From contig NZ_LT605205.1 in NCBI RefSeq assembly GCF_900095135.1, forward strand, positions 2,976,001 to 3,040,000: a DNA stretch of 64,000 nucleotides, written 5' to 3'. The notes below the pieces were generated by a model. The model was not told where the DNA came from, did not search any database, and was given only the letters and a program-made list of their open reading frames with translations. Positions 1 to 8,112 of this stretch are shown in pieces (within the stretch, counting starts at the first letter, position 1; the number at the start of each line of letters is the position of its first letter). The position numbers and the translations under genes are program-made. This DNA is from Proteiniphilum saccharofermentans. GTDB taxonomy: Bacteria > Bacteroidota > Bacteroidia > Bacteroidales > Dysgonomonadaceae.

Positions 1-1900
1 TATCATAGGGCGAGTAAGAAAGGATATAGTTGTAATATTCCTCTTCATTGGGGTTACCCCACTCTTCATATTCACCTGTGGTGAGTGGCAGCGTATCGTC
101 GAGCATAGTGTTGACTACATCGATAAACGGTACCTGCGCTACGATAGTCTGGTAAAGGTCCGGACGCATATTCGCCACGGCACCCATCAGCAATCCCCCT
201 GCACTCCCCCCCATGGCGGCCAGTTTGTAGGAAGATGTATAACCATCCTGTATCAGTTTTTCGCTGCAGGCGATAAAATCGGTAAAGGTATTCTTTTTAT
301 GCAACAGTTTTCCGTCTTCATACCATTGCTCACCCAGGTCGCTTCCTCCACGGATCTGGGCAACGGCGTACACAAAACCTCGATCGATCAGGCTGTACAT
401 GCTCGCACTGAAATAGACATCAGAACTTATTCCGTAACTTCCATAGGAATAGAGCAACGCGGGATTGCTGCCATCTTTCTTCAATCCTTTCTTGTAAACG
501 ACAGCCATCGGAACCTGCACTCCGTCGGGAGCGGTAGCCCAAAGCCGTTCCACTGTATAATCATCAGGGTTGAATCCCGAAGGCACTTCCTGTTCTTTCA
601 GTTTTTCCGTTTCTTTTGTTTCTATGTTATATTCGTATAAAGTAGTGGGGCGGTTAAGCGACGTATAAGAATACCGGAAAGTGACGGCGTCATATTCGGG
701 ATTACCGCTGAGTGATGCCGTATAGACCGGTTCGGGGAAAGCAATCGTTTCCGTTTCTCCCTCTCCTGATACCGGTTTGACCTGAATTTCAGCCAGTCCG
801 TTTTTCCTTAACTCGAGCAACACATGATCTTTCAGTATATCGATCGATTCTATACGAACATCCTTATCATGGGGCACAAACAGTTTCCAGGCAGCACGAT
901 CTTCATAGCCGGTGAGCGGCATTTCATAGATCATACCGTTAAGATTCTCTTTGTCTTTATAGCGGACAAAAAACTTGTCCTTATGCGGATAAACACTATA
1001 CTCCACATCCTGTACGCGGGGAAGGAACACTTTAAACGGGTCGGCAGGCCGGTCGGCAGAGATATATCTCTCTTCGGATGTGGTAGAACTTGCACTGGCA
1101 ATAAAAATATGCTGCCTGGTCTTGCTACCGTAGACGTAAGTGCCAAAACGGGCATCCTTCTCTTCATATACCAACTCACCTGCTGTCGCATCCAGTTGTT
1201 GCCTGTATACTTTAGAAGATCGTAATGTCTGGTCGATCACGCTGTAGAAAAGCGTCTTATTGTCGTTAGCCCACGCTACCGAGGCAACGCCATCCATTGA
1301 AAACCCTACATCTTCACCTGAAGCAAGGTCTTTGACTTTCATCGTGAATTCGGCATATGAACCGGTCTCATTATAGAAATAGACCGCCTTGCTGTTATCC
1401 GGACTGATAGAATAGCCTCTGAAAATAAATGCAGGTTTCCCTTCGGCCATCGCATTCACATCGAAAATAATCTCTTCCGGGGATTCCATCGACCCTTTAC
1501 GACGACAATAGGTGCGATACTGTTTCCCTTTTTCAGTGCGGCTATAGTAGTAATAACCATCCTTAAACGAGGGATAACTCTCATCATCCTCTTTCATTCT
1601 ACCTACAATCTCCTCAAAAATGGTCTGCTGAAGCGTTCTGGTAGAGGCCATTATGCTATCTGTATAGATATTCTCGGCATTGAGGTAATCAATTACCTTC
1701 GGGTTGTTTTTGTCTTTCAACCAATAATAGTTGTCGACACGCTGTTGCCCGAAATTAATAAACGTATCGGGAATCACTTCCGCTACCGGAGGAGCGGGAA
1801 AATCGGATTGTTTCAAAATCTCCACTTCTTCTTTTTTAGGATTGCACGATACGACCATAAGTGTAATAACACCCACAATCACCAAATTAATATGTCTCAT
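1..1900 (-). CDS. ptrB: Oligopeptidase B / prolyl oligopeptidase family lipoprotein (S9A), C-terminus beyond window
   Basis: The reading frame is open from an ATG at 1900 to the window edge, giving about 633 residues of a family usually near 680-700, so only the last part is missing. A signal peptide with lipobox (MVVSC, Cys about residue 16) predicts a periplasmic or outer-membrane lipoprotein. An N-terminal beta-propeller region is followed by the alpha/beta hydrolase domain. The nucleophile elbow GGSAGGLL places the catalytic Ser near residue 566 and is preceded by QIRGGSDLG, typical of S9 enzymes. The Asp and His of the triad lie off the window. The family cleaves short peptides after basic or prolyl residues; oligopeptidase B (Arg/Lys) is the best reading, but specificity is inferred. 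Confidence 0.9.
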   Translation of the reverse strand, partial: MRHINLVIVGVITLMVVSCNPKKEEVEILKQSDFPAPPVAEVIPDTFINFGQQRVDNYYWLKDKNNPKVIDYLNAENIYTDSIMASTRTLQQTIFEEIVGRMKEDDESYPSFKDGYYYYSRTEKGKQYRTYCRRKGSMESPEEIIFDVNAMAEGKPAFIFRGYSISPDNSKAVYFYNETGSYAEFTMKVKDLASGEDVGFSMDGVASVAWANDNKTLFYSVIDQTLRSSKVYRQQLDATAGELVYEEKDARFGTYVYGSKTRQHIFIASASSTTSEERYISADRPADPFKVFLPRVQDVEYSVYPHKDKFFVRYKDKENLNGMIYEMPLTGYEDRAAWKLFVPHDKDVRIESIDILKDHVLLELRKNGLAEIQVKPVSGEGETETIAFPEPVYTASLSGNPEYDAVTFRYSYTSLNRPTTLYEYNIETKETEKLKEQEVPSGFNPDDYTVERLWATAPDGVQVPMAVVYKKGLKKDGSNPALLYSYGSYGISSDVYFSASMYSLIDRGFVYAVAQIRGGSDLGEQWYEDGKLLHKKNTFTDFIACSEKLIQDGYTSSYKLAAMGGSAGGLLMGAVANMRPDLYQTIVAQVPFIDVVNTMLDDTLPLTTGEYEEWGNPNEEEYYNYILSYSPYD

Positions 1901-1986
1901 GCGATTATTTTATTTCTATTTATTCAATCGTCCGATTTACCGGGTCATTTCACCATTATATTGACTCTTCTATCGGATTCGTAAGG

Positions 1987-2016
1987 CAAAATTACATGAT
2001 TTTTTCTGAAAACAAC
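1987..2016 (-). promoter_or_regulatory. Candidate primary-sigma promoter of the oligopeptidase gene
   Basis: On the minus strand a TAATTTTG box (1987-1994) fits the Bacteroidota -7 consensus TAnnTTTG. A GTTG lies 18 bases upstream (2013-2016), close to the usual 19-base spacing. This would give a leader of about 80 bases. The rest of the 260-base gap to the next gene shows nothing recognisable. Confidence 0.45.
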
Positions 2017-2159
2017 ACGAACCGGCAAAATAGCTGTGATACACAAACCATAAATCCAAAATTTATGTGAAAAATATTGAACATTCTATTTATCCTTTTG
2101 TTATAAAGTGGCAACCCAACTTACCTGAAGGGTAAATAAACGTTTATAAACAGAGCATT

Positions 2160-2510
2160 ATGATCCGGATTAAACGTATATATGATCAATTGGGCGATGA
2201 TGACGGATATCGTATACTGATAGACCGGCTATGGCCGCGCGGCATATCCAAAGAAAACGCCCATGTGGATCTCTGGTTAAAAGAAATTGCTCCGTCTACA
2301 GAATTAAGGAAATGGTTCCAACATGATCCCGCAAAGTGGGAAGAGTTCGGTGGACGGTACCGGAAAGAGCTCTTCAAAGAAAAGGAGAACCTGCACCGGA
2401 TAAAAGACCTCGAAAAAGAGCATGGTAACGTGACACTGCTCTACGCAGGAAAAGATGAGGAGCATACCCATGCATTGGTATTACTGAAAATGTTAAATAA
2501 AAAAACGTAA
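2160..2510 (+). CDS. DUF488 family protein (YeaO-like)
   Basis: A 116-residue protein with the hallmark start IKRIYD, the [10 protein letters not shown] motif, a central KWFQHDP segment and a C-terminal [14 protein letters not shown] segment, all typical of the short DUF488/YeaO family. The family has no firmly known reaction; the conserved Arg/Trp/Asp residues suggest a small binding or catalytic site. No signal peptide, so cytoplasmic. The symporter gene follows after only 6 bases, so the two are probably co-transcribed. Confidence 0.85.
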   Translation: MIRIKRIYDQLGDDDGYRILIDRLWPRGISKENAHVDLWLKEIAPSTELRKWFQHDPAKWEEFGGRYRKELFKEKENLHRIKDLEKEHGNVTLLYAGKDEEHTHALVLLKMLNKKT

Positions 2511-2516
2511 TTAAAA

Positions 2517-3851
2517 GTGAGGAAACTCCCCCTGCATTGGAAGATAGTAATAGGAATGACGCTCGGCATATTGTTCGGCGCACTGGTCAGTAACTTCAGT
2601 TGGGGGAAACAGTTTGTAAGTGACTGGATCGCCCCTTTCGGCACCATCTTCATCAGGTTATTAAAGTTGATAGCAATTCCGTTAATCTTTACTTCGTTAG
2701 TAAAAGGGATATCCGACCTGAAAGATATATCGAGATTCCGACATATCGGAGTCCGGACTATTATTCTATATATCAGTACCACAGTAATTGCTATCATCAT
2801 CGGGCTGTTGCTGGTTAATACGCTAAAGCCGGGAGCCGGGATCTCGCAGGAGACTATTGACGAGTTGACAGAGACCTATGCGGGAAATACATCCATCATC
2901 ACCAACCTACAGGAAATAGAACAGCAAGACAGCGGTCCATTGACTTTCCTGATCGATATAGTACCTGAAAATATTTTTACCGCTTTCGGCAATAACAGTT
3001 TGATGTTACAGGTGATCTTTTTCTCTATCATTTTTGGTATCAGCATGTTGTTGATCGATCCGGAAAGTGCAAGACCGGTCTCCAGACTGATCAACGGATT
3101 GAACGAAGTGGTGCTGAAGATGGTCAACCTGATCATGCTGATGGCGCCCTTTGCCGTATTTGCTCTTCTGGCACAGATTATTGTCAGCACCGACAATGTG
3201 GAAATACTCCAAAAATTACTCTTCTACGGAGCCACTGTGGTTTTAGGGCTTATACTGATGCTTAGCTTCTACCTGATCGTCGTCTATCTTTTTACAGGAA
3301 GAAATCCCCATTGGTTTATCAAGGGGATTGCTCCGGCACAACTTCTCGCTTTCTCCACCAGTTCGAGCGCAGCCACATTGCCGGTGACGATGGAGCGGGT
3401 AACTGAACACCTGGGTGTAGATAATGAAGTGTCGAGTTTTGTATTGCCGGTAGGCGCCACTATCAATATGGACGGCACCAGTCTTTACCAGGCCGTGGCC
3501 GCAGTCTTCATCACCCAGGCACTTCATTTCCCATTGGATTTCTCCGATCAGTTGACTATTATTCTGACTGCCTTGCTGGCTTCTATCGGTGCAGCAGCCG
3601 TACCCGGGACCGGTATGATCATGCTAGTAATCGTACTGGAATCGATCGGCTTTCCTGCCGACAAGTTGGCGATCGGCCTTGCATTGATCTTTGCCATTGA
3701 CCGTCCGCTCGATATGTGTCGCACAGTAATCAACATCTCAGGCGACGCCATGGTATCAGTGGTAGTAGCCAAATCACTTGGCAAATTACATCATTCTGTA
3801 CAAAAGGAAGAAAATCCACTCCATAATCAGAATGATATATCCCTGCACTAA
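2517..3851 (+). CDS. Dicarboxylate/amino acid:cation symporter (DAACS/SLC1 family)
   Basis: A 444-residue membrane protein with the fold of the GltP/DctA family, which imports glutamate, aspartate or C4-dicarboxylates with Na+ or H+. Visible motifs are the serine-rich re-entrant loop STSSSAATLPVT, the TM7 motif INMDGTS, the loop GAAAVPGTG and the TM8 stretch AIDRPLDMCRTVINISGD with the substrate-binding Asp and Arg region. The start is GTG, 6 bases after the DUF488 stop, and the protein begins with the expected MRKLPLHWKIVIGM. Substrate cannot be read with certainty. Confidence 0.93.
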   Translation: MRKLPLHWKIVIGMTLGILFGALVSNFSWGKQFVSDWIAPFGTIFIRLLKLIAIPLIFTSLVKGISDLKDISRFRHIGVRTIILYISTTVIAIIIGLLLVNTLKPGAGISQETIDELTETYAGNTSIITNLQEIEQQDSGPLTFLIDIVPENIFTAFGNNSLMLQVIFFSIIFGISMLLIDPESARPVSRLINGLNEVVLKMVNLIMLMAPFAVFALLAQIIVSTDNVEILQKLLFYGATVVLGLILMLSFYLIVVYLFTGRNPHWFIKGIAPAQLLAFSTSSSAATLPVTMERVTEHLGVDNEVSSFVLPVGATINMDGTSLYQAVAAVFITQALHFPLDFSDQLTIILTALLASIGAAAVPGTGMIMLVIVLESIGFPADKLAIGLALIFAIDRPLDMCRTVINISGDAMVSVVVAKSLGKLHHSVQKEENPLHNQNDISLH

Positions 3852-3890
3852 TCCTTCTTCTTTTCCGTAGTTACATCTCTACATCTTTCC

Positions 3891-3932
3891 AAGTGTCCGC
3901 TTCCGTACAGAACTGTTCGGAAACGGACACTT
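3891..3932. promoter_or_regulatory. 42-bp near-perfect dyad, candidate enhancer site for the sigma-54 regulator
   Basis: The segment reads almost identically on both strands (36 of 42 positions), with outer arms AAGTGTCCG and CGGACACTT and inner arms TTCCG and CGGAA. No T-run follows on the plus strand, so it is a poor terminator for the symporter gene. Its centre is about 88 bases upstream of the start predicted from the -24/-12 element at 3974-3988, where NtrC-type activators usually bind. Binding by the regulator encoded at 8958-10313 is inferred. Confidence 0.5.
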
Positions 3933-3973
3933 AATCTCCACATTCAATCCTAATAATCAGCGTATTATATTTA

Positions 3974-3988
3974 TGGCATGCGTTTTGT
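3974..3988 (+). promoter_or_regulatory. Candidate sigma-54 (-24/-12) promoter of the adaptor operon
   Basis: TGGCATG, four bases, TTGT resembles the consensus TGGCAYG-N4-TTGC, with correct spacing between the GG (-24) and the second element. The -12 dinucleotide is GT instead of GC, so the match is imperfect. Transcription would start near 3999, before the ATG at 4017. A longer reading frame starting at 3978 would begin inside this element, which argues for 4017 as the true start. Confidence 0.45.
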
Positions 3989-4016
3989 TTTTAATAAAGC
4001 AAAACAGACAACATAT

Positions 4017-5264
4017 ATGGACAGAAAAATACCCAAAGATGTTCTCCTCAAAGAGAAAAGAAAAAGATGGATCAAATATGGAACTATTATCCTTTCCTCT
4101 ATAGTGCTTATCGCTGTAATCATCTCTTTGCTCCGGGACAGTATATCCCTGAAAAATATCCAACTCTCCTCCGTCGATAAAGGAACGATTGAAGTTACCG
4201 TGAGCGCATCGGGAAAAGTGATGCCGGCATTTGAAGAGACCGTTATCGCTCCCATCGAAAGCCGGATCATGAAAGTACATAAAAGAGCGGGTGACTCCGT
4301 AGATGTGGGTACTCCCTTGCTACAACTCGACCTGCAAAGCATCGAGACCGACTACCGCAAAATGCTGGATGAATTGCAGATGCGCCAATACCGCATTGAG
4401 CAGCAACGTATCAAGAACAGCAGTACGCTCAGTGATATGGAAATGCAACTAAAAGTGAACGACATGCAGATCGATAAGATGGCTGTAGAAGTGGTCAATG
4501 AGAAATACCTCGACAGTATTGGAGCGGGTACCACTGATAAGGTCCGTGAGGTGGAGATCAGTTACAACGTAGCAAAGTTGGAACAAGAACAGGCACATAA
4601 GAAGTTCGAAAACGACCGTAAGGTGGCCGATGCTGAACTTCGTGTGCAGGAACTGGAGCTCGAGATTTTCCGTAAGACGCTTGCCGAAACCAAACGTATT
4701 CTTGAAGACGCACAGATCCGCTCACCACGAAAAGCTATCCTTACCTATATCAATAACCAGGTGGGTGCCCGTGTGGGACAAGGTACCGAAGTCGCCATCC
4801 TCTCCGACCTGTCGCAGTTCCGCATCGACGGGGAGATTGCCGACAGCTATGGAGACCGTATTTCTGTGGGAAGCAAAGCAGTCGTCAGGATTGGGAGTGA
4901 TGAGTTGACGGGCGTTGTCAGCAACGTGACCCCACTGTCGAAAAACGGCGTGATCCAGTTCACCGTGCAGTTGGATGATCCCGATAACCAACGATTACGA
5001 TCGGGATTGCGTACCGATGTTTATGTGATGAATGCCGTCAAGGAGGATGTGTTGCGCATTGACAACGGTCCATATTACAGCGGCCAGGGCACGTATGAAC
5101 TGTTTGTACTGAATGGTGGTACCCTTGAAAAACGAAAAGTACAATTAGGCGAAAGCAATTATCAATATGTCGAAGTGATCTCAGGTCTGGAACCGGGCGA
5201 CCGTGTAGTAGTATCCGATATGAGCCGGTACAGGGACAAGAATAAGTTGAAAGTTTCTCAATAA
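4017..5264 (+). CDS. HlyD/MacA-type periplasmic adaptor subunit of an efflux system
   Basis: A 415-residue adaptor. An N-terminal membrane anchor (about residues 18-38) is followed by a lipoyl half (GKVMPAFEETVIAPIESRI), a long helical hairpin rich in Glu, Gln, Lys and Arg (about residues 100-230), the second lipoyl half (AQIRSPRKAILTYI) and beta-barrel and membrane-proximal domains. Such adaptors bridge an inner-membrane transporter and a TolC-type channel. FtsX-like permeases follow 33 bases downstream. No ATPase or TolC gene is present at this locus, unlike the complete system at 56-62 kb. An ATG at 3978 would add 13 residues but overlaps the putative promoter. Confidence 0.88.
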   Translation: MDRKIPKDVLLKEKRKRWIKYGTIILSSIVLIAVIISLLRDSISLKNIQLSSVDKGTIEVTVSASGKVMPAFEETVIAPIESRIMKVHKRAGDSVDVGTPLLQLDLQSIETDYRKMLDELQMRQYRIEQQRIKNSSTLSDMEMQLKVNDMQIDKMAVEVVNEKYLDSIGAGTTDKVREVEISYNVAKLEQEQAHKKFENDRKVADAELRVQELELEIFRKTLAETKRILEDAQIRSPRKAILTYINNQVGARVGQGTEVAILSDLSQFRIDGEIADSYGDRISVGSKAVVRIGSDELTGVVSNVTPLSKNGVIQFTVQLDDPDNQRLRSGLRTDVYVMNAVKEDVLRIDNGPYYSGQGTYELFVLNGGTLEKRKVQLGESNYQYVEVISGLEPGDRVVVSDMSRYRDKNKLKVSQ

Positions 5265-5297
5265 TATGGGAAATGATAGTATGCAATGCATGATAAA

Positions 5298-6611
5298 ATG
5301 ATTAAACAATACTTCAAACAGGCGTGGTACCTGATTAAGCAGAACAAACTATTCAGCGGCATTTACATTGCCGGGACGGCTTTGGGAATTTCCATGGTCA
5401 TGGTAATGGCAATAATCAACCATATGAAAACAGCGAACCTCTATCCCGAAACCAACCGGGACAGGACTTTGTATCTGAAAACGATTATCATAACGCCAAA
5501 AGACACTACTCTCAAATGGCATAGTTCGGGAGGATTTTCTTATAAAAGCTGCAATATGTTCTTTCTATCACTGAAAACGCCCAAATTGGTATCATTGGAA
5601 ATGGATCCTGTCTCGAAATTTGTCTCACTTCCAAATGATAGTTATCTCAACAGGGTACAGGTGCGCTATGTAGACAATCATTACTGGGATCTTTTCTCTT
5701 TTCAGTTTTTATTTGGAAAACCATTTACCGAAGTAGATTTCCGCTCCGGTTTACCGGCAGCGGTGATATCCGAATCTTTGGCTAAGAAATTATACGGCAC
5801 AATAGATGTCATCGGAAAATATTTCGAATGCGGCTTTAAGGAATTCCGTATAGCAGGTGTAGTAAGAGATGTGTCTTATGTCCTTTCGGGCACCTATGCC
5901 CAGGTATGGGTACCTTATACGACCACTAAAAGTTATAATGAAGAAGATAACTATCACGATGGAATGATAGGGTCAATGCGAAATATTTATCTGTTGGCAC
6001 ATTCGGCGGATGACTTTGATAATATCCGCACAGAAGTGAATGAAAATATCCGCCGTTATAATGCGCAATCAGCCGAATGGAATATCGACCTTGCAGGACA
6101 ACCGGATACGAAGAGGGAGGAAATCAACCGATTTTGGTCCAACGTAGGTCCCGATATGCACAAGATCATGTTGCGTAACCTTTTACTGGTCCTGTTATTC
6201 TTACTGGTACCGGCGATCAATCTCTCCGGATTAAACAGTACCCGTATGGAACAACGCATGAGTGAAATGGGTGTCAGAAAAGCTTTCGGTGCATCACGCA
6301 AAAAGCTGTTCAACCAGATATTTACCGAAAATCTATTATTGACCTTTGCCGGAGGGATAACGGGACTATTGCTTTCCTATCTCTTTATATCGGTATCGCG
6401 CAACTGGATCCTCGATTTAGGAAAACAAATTGCAGAGACTTTACCGGAAGGGGCAACGGTCGACTTTTCAATGTCCATGCTTTTCAATTTCAAGATTTTT
6501 CTAGTGGTACTACTGGTTTGTTTCGCAATGAACCTTCTTTCGGCACTGATTCCCGTATTTCGTTCCTTACGGAAAAATATAACTGATTCGCTTCACATAC
6601 GCTATACATGA
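5298..6611 (+). CDS. FtsX/MacB-type ABC transporter permease
   Basis: About 437 residues: one N-terminal membrane helix (LFSGIYIAGTALGISMVMVM), a large periplasmic MacB-PCD domain, then three C-terminal helices of the FtsX domain (LLLVLLFLLVPAINLSGL, LLLTFAGGITGLLLSYLFI, FKIFLVVLLVCFAMNLLSAL). The cytoplasmic motif MGVRKAFGASRKKLF is the usual coupling segment for the ATPase. An in-frame ATG at 5286 would add four residues; 5298 is preferred because the sister gene also begins MIKQ. The ATPase partner is not encoded nearby. MacB-type permeases do not form a through-channel but drive export or signalling across the periplasm; the substrate is unknown. Confidence 0.88.
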   Translation: MIKQYFKQAWYLIKQNKLFSGIYIAGTALGISMVMVMAIINHMKTANLYPETNRDRTLYLKTIIITPKDTTLKWHSSGGFSYKSCNMFFLSLKTPKLVSLEMDPVSKFVSLPNDSYLNRVQVRYVDNHYWDLFSFQFLFGKPFTEVDFRSGLPAAVISESLAKKLYGTIDVIGKYFECGFKEFRIAGVVRDVSYVLSGTYAQVWVPYTTTKSYNEEDNYHDGMIGSMRNIYLLAHSADDFDNIRTEVNENIRRYNAQSAEWNIDLAGQPDTKREEINRFWSNVGPDMHKIMLRNLLLVLLFLLVPAINLSGLNSTRMEQRMSEMGVRKAFGASRKKLFNQIFTENLLLTFAGGITGLLLSYLFISVSRNWILDLGKQIAETLPEGATVDFSMSMLFNFKIFLVVLLVCFAMNLLSALIPVFRSLRKNITDSLHIRYT

Positions 6612-6618
6612 TTCAAAG

Positions 6619-7026
6619 ATGATAAAACAACTTATAAAACAGATTTGGGTACAACGCAAACAAAACGGATGGATATTCGCCGAGTTACTGGTTGTATGCA
6701 TATTGATGTGGTACATTGTGGATTTCGGATTTGTCCTCCTCCATAATAAGAGCATTCCAACAGGTTCGGATATCAATGATACCTATGTAATAACCTATGG
6801 TGTGCTGACGGAAGAAAATTCACGGTATGATGCCACAGAGAGCGATTCCATTCGAATGATGCGGAACCTGGAGCTGTTTACGCGCAAAATCAGGCAATAT
6901 GACCAGGTAAAAACAGCCAGCCTGCTCAATACAGCATGGGGAACGCTCCCCAATTCCGGTGGTTTTTACGGAGATATGATACAATACGATACCATTCAGA
7001 TAAATGCTGAAATAAAGTTTATATGA
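6619..7026 (+). pseudogene. Second FtsX/MacB-type permease, truncated by the insertion element
   Basis: The gene starts 7 bases after the first permease stop with the same MIKQ opening and one membrane helix (IFAELLVVCILMWYIVDFGF). It then runs into the periplasmic domain and stops after 135 residues where a normal homologue has about 400. The frame enters the inverted repeat of the IS at 7022 and meets a TGA at 7024-7026, so the last residue is partly IS-encoded. No 3' remainder appears on the far side of the element, where a different gene begins. The missing two thirds must have been deleted, not just interrupted. Confidence 0.85.
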
Positions 7027-7045
7027 TTATCCGCAATATGACCTA
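7022..7045 (+). repeat. Left terminal inverted repeat of the IS
   Basis: Matches the right end (8089-8112) in reverse complement, perfectly over the outer 12 bases. The transposase stop codon (7027-7029, minus strand) lies inside this repeat. Confidence 0.8.
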
Positions 7046-7983
7046 TTATAAATTTTTGATTTGAAATCGGGGCTGAACGAAACGGCCGCAATGACAAGCC
7101 TGTCGAAAAGTTTCTCCCCGAAGAATCTCCGGTTGAACTTGTAACAGAATTCATTGGGGTAGTATTGCAGGTATTCGGGTTTGAGTTTATTGTGGTGCAC
7201 GTCCAGTAGCAGTCTCTTGACATTGCTGATGGCGGTGTGCACCCAAGGTAGCACCTTCTCCGCTTCTTCGGGTTTGACAACCTTGGAGGCATGTGAGTTC
7301 ACGAGCTGTCCCAGCTCCACATAGGATGTGGAATCGTCTGTGGTAAGGTCCGATTCCCCGTCGACACGTTCTTTGGCAACTTGTGTAATTGTACCGGACT
7401 TCAGGTCGGGCACGACTTTCATTTTAAGGTGTCCGGGCTTCTTGTCCTTGCGTCCTTTCTTCGGGGTATCCCGTGGAGGGCTTTCGCACATCACCACCAC
7501 TTTTGACTTTCCCTGGCTGCCACGTCCCCTTTTCCGGGGTTTGCCCTTCTGGTCTTCGGGCACTTCGGTCGTGATGAAGGCATCGTCAAGTTCGATATGG
7601 CCGGTGAGCATGGACTTGTCGTCACGTTTACCCATCACTTCACGCAGTTTGCAAACCATCTCCCAGATGGGCTGGTAGCGCTTGTGACCCAGCTGGCGGC
7701 GAAGCTCCTCGGTGGAGAATGACTTTTTCGTGCTTGTCAGCAAGTGGATGGTTATGAGCCAGTAGCGGCAGGGAAGCTTCGAGTTCTCCATCACAGTGCC
7801 CGAGCGGAGCGAAGTCCGGGAGTGGCATTTCTTGCATTCGTAACTCGACTTGTTCTCGAGCCAGTAGTGGTCAGTACAGTTACACCTTTTGCACACGATA
7901 CCGATCCGGTCGCGTTCCTCCTTGAACTTTTGGCGGCACGAGGCCTCGTCGGGATACTCTTGTATAAATTGAAGTAGGTTCAT
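7027..7983 (-). CDS. IS1595-family transposase (ISXO2-like)
   Basis: A 318-residue transposase. The N-terminus has a zinc ribbon with two CxxC pairs (CKRC near residue 33, CKKC near 52) followed by the family segment SGTVMENSKLP. A helical linker leads to the ISXO2-like DDE domain with HIELDDAF, the basic stretch RKRGRGSQGKSK, TTDDSTSY and the C-terminal NEFCYKFNRR. Length and architecture match IS1595 transposases, and the frame is intact, so the enzyme may be active. The stop codon sits within the left inverted repeat. Confidence 0.92.
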   Translation of the reverse strand: MNLLQFIQEYPDEASCRQKFKEERDRIGIVCKRCNCTDHYWLENKSSYECKKCHSRTSLRSGTVMENSKLPCRYWLITIHLLTSTKKSFSTEELRRQLGHKRYQPIWEMVCKLREVMGKRDDKSMLTGHIELDDAFITTEVPEDQKGKPRKRGRGSQGKSKVVVMCESPPRDTPKKGRKDKKPGHLKMKVVPDLKSGTITQVAKERVDGESDLTTDDSTSYVELGQLVNSHASKVVKPEEAEKVLPWVHTAISNVKRLLLDVHHNKLKPEYLQYYPNEFCYKFNRRFFGEKLFDRLVIAAVSFSPDFKSKIYNRSYCG

Positions 7984-8088
7984 AATCTATTGATATTTAG
8001 ACCATAAATATACAACTTCTCCATGACATGAGAAAATATATATCGTTAATTATCAACCGGTTTTCCGGTAATTATCCTAATAAATGTT

Positions 8089-8112
8089 TAGGACTGATTA
8101 CGGATAATCATA
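8089..8112 (-). repeat. Right terminal inverted repeat of the IS
   Basis: Outer 12 bases (8101-8112) are the exact reverse complement of the left end. The outer boundary falls exactly where the start codon of the following outer-membrane protein gene should be. Confidence 0.8.

Larger units (their letters stand above)
7022..8112 (-). mobile_element. IS1595-type insertion sequence, about 1.09 kb
   Basis: The element is bounded by imperfect inverted repeats: 7022-7033 (TATGATTATCCG) matches 8101-8112 in reverse complement exactly, and the match extends inward to about 24 bases with about 4 mismatches. One transposase gene fills it. The flanks (7014-7021 and 8113-8120) do not form a clean 8-base target duplication, although IS1595 elements normally make one. 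Together with the two half-genes at its edges this indicates a deletion next to the element after insertion, or recombination between two copies. Confidence 0.85.

Noticed and set aside
3891-3932. The 42-bp dyad as a terminator of the symporter gene
   Set aside because: No T-run follows on the plus strand, and its arms are interrupted symmetrically as in protein-binding sites.
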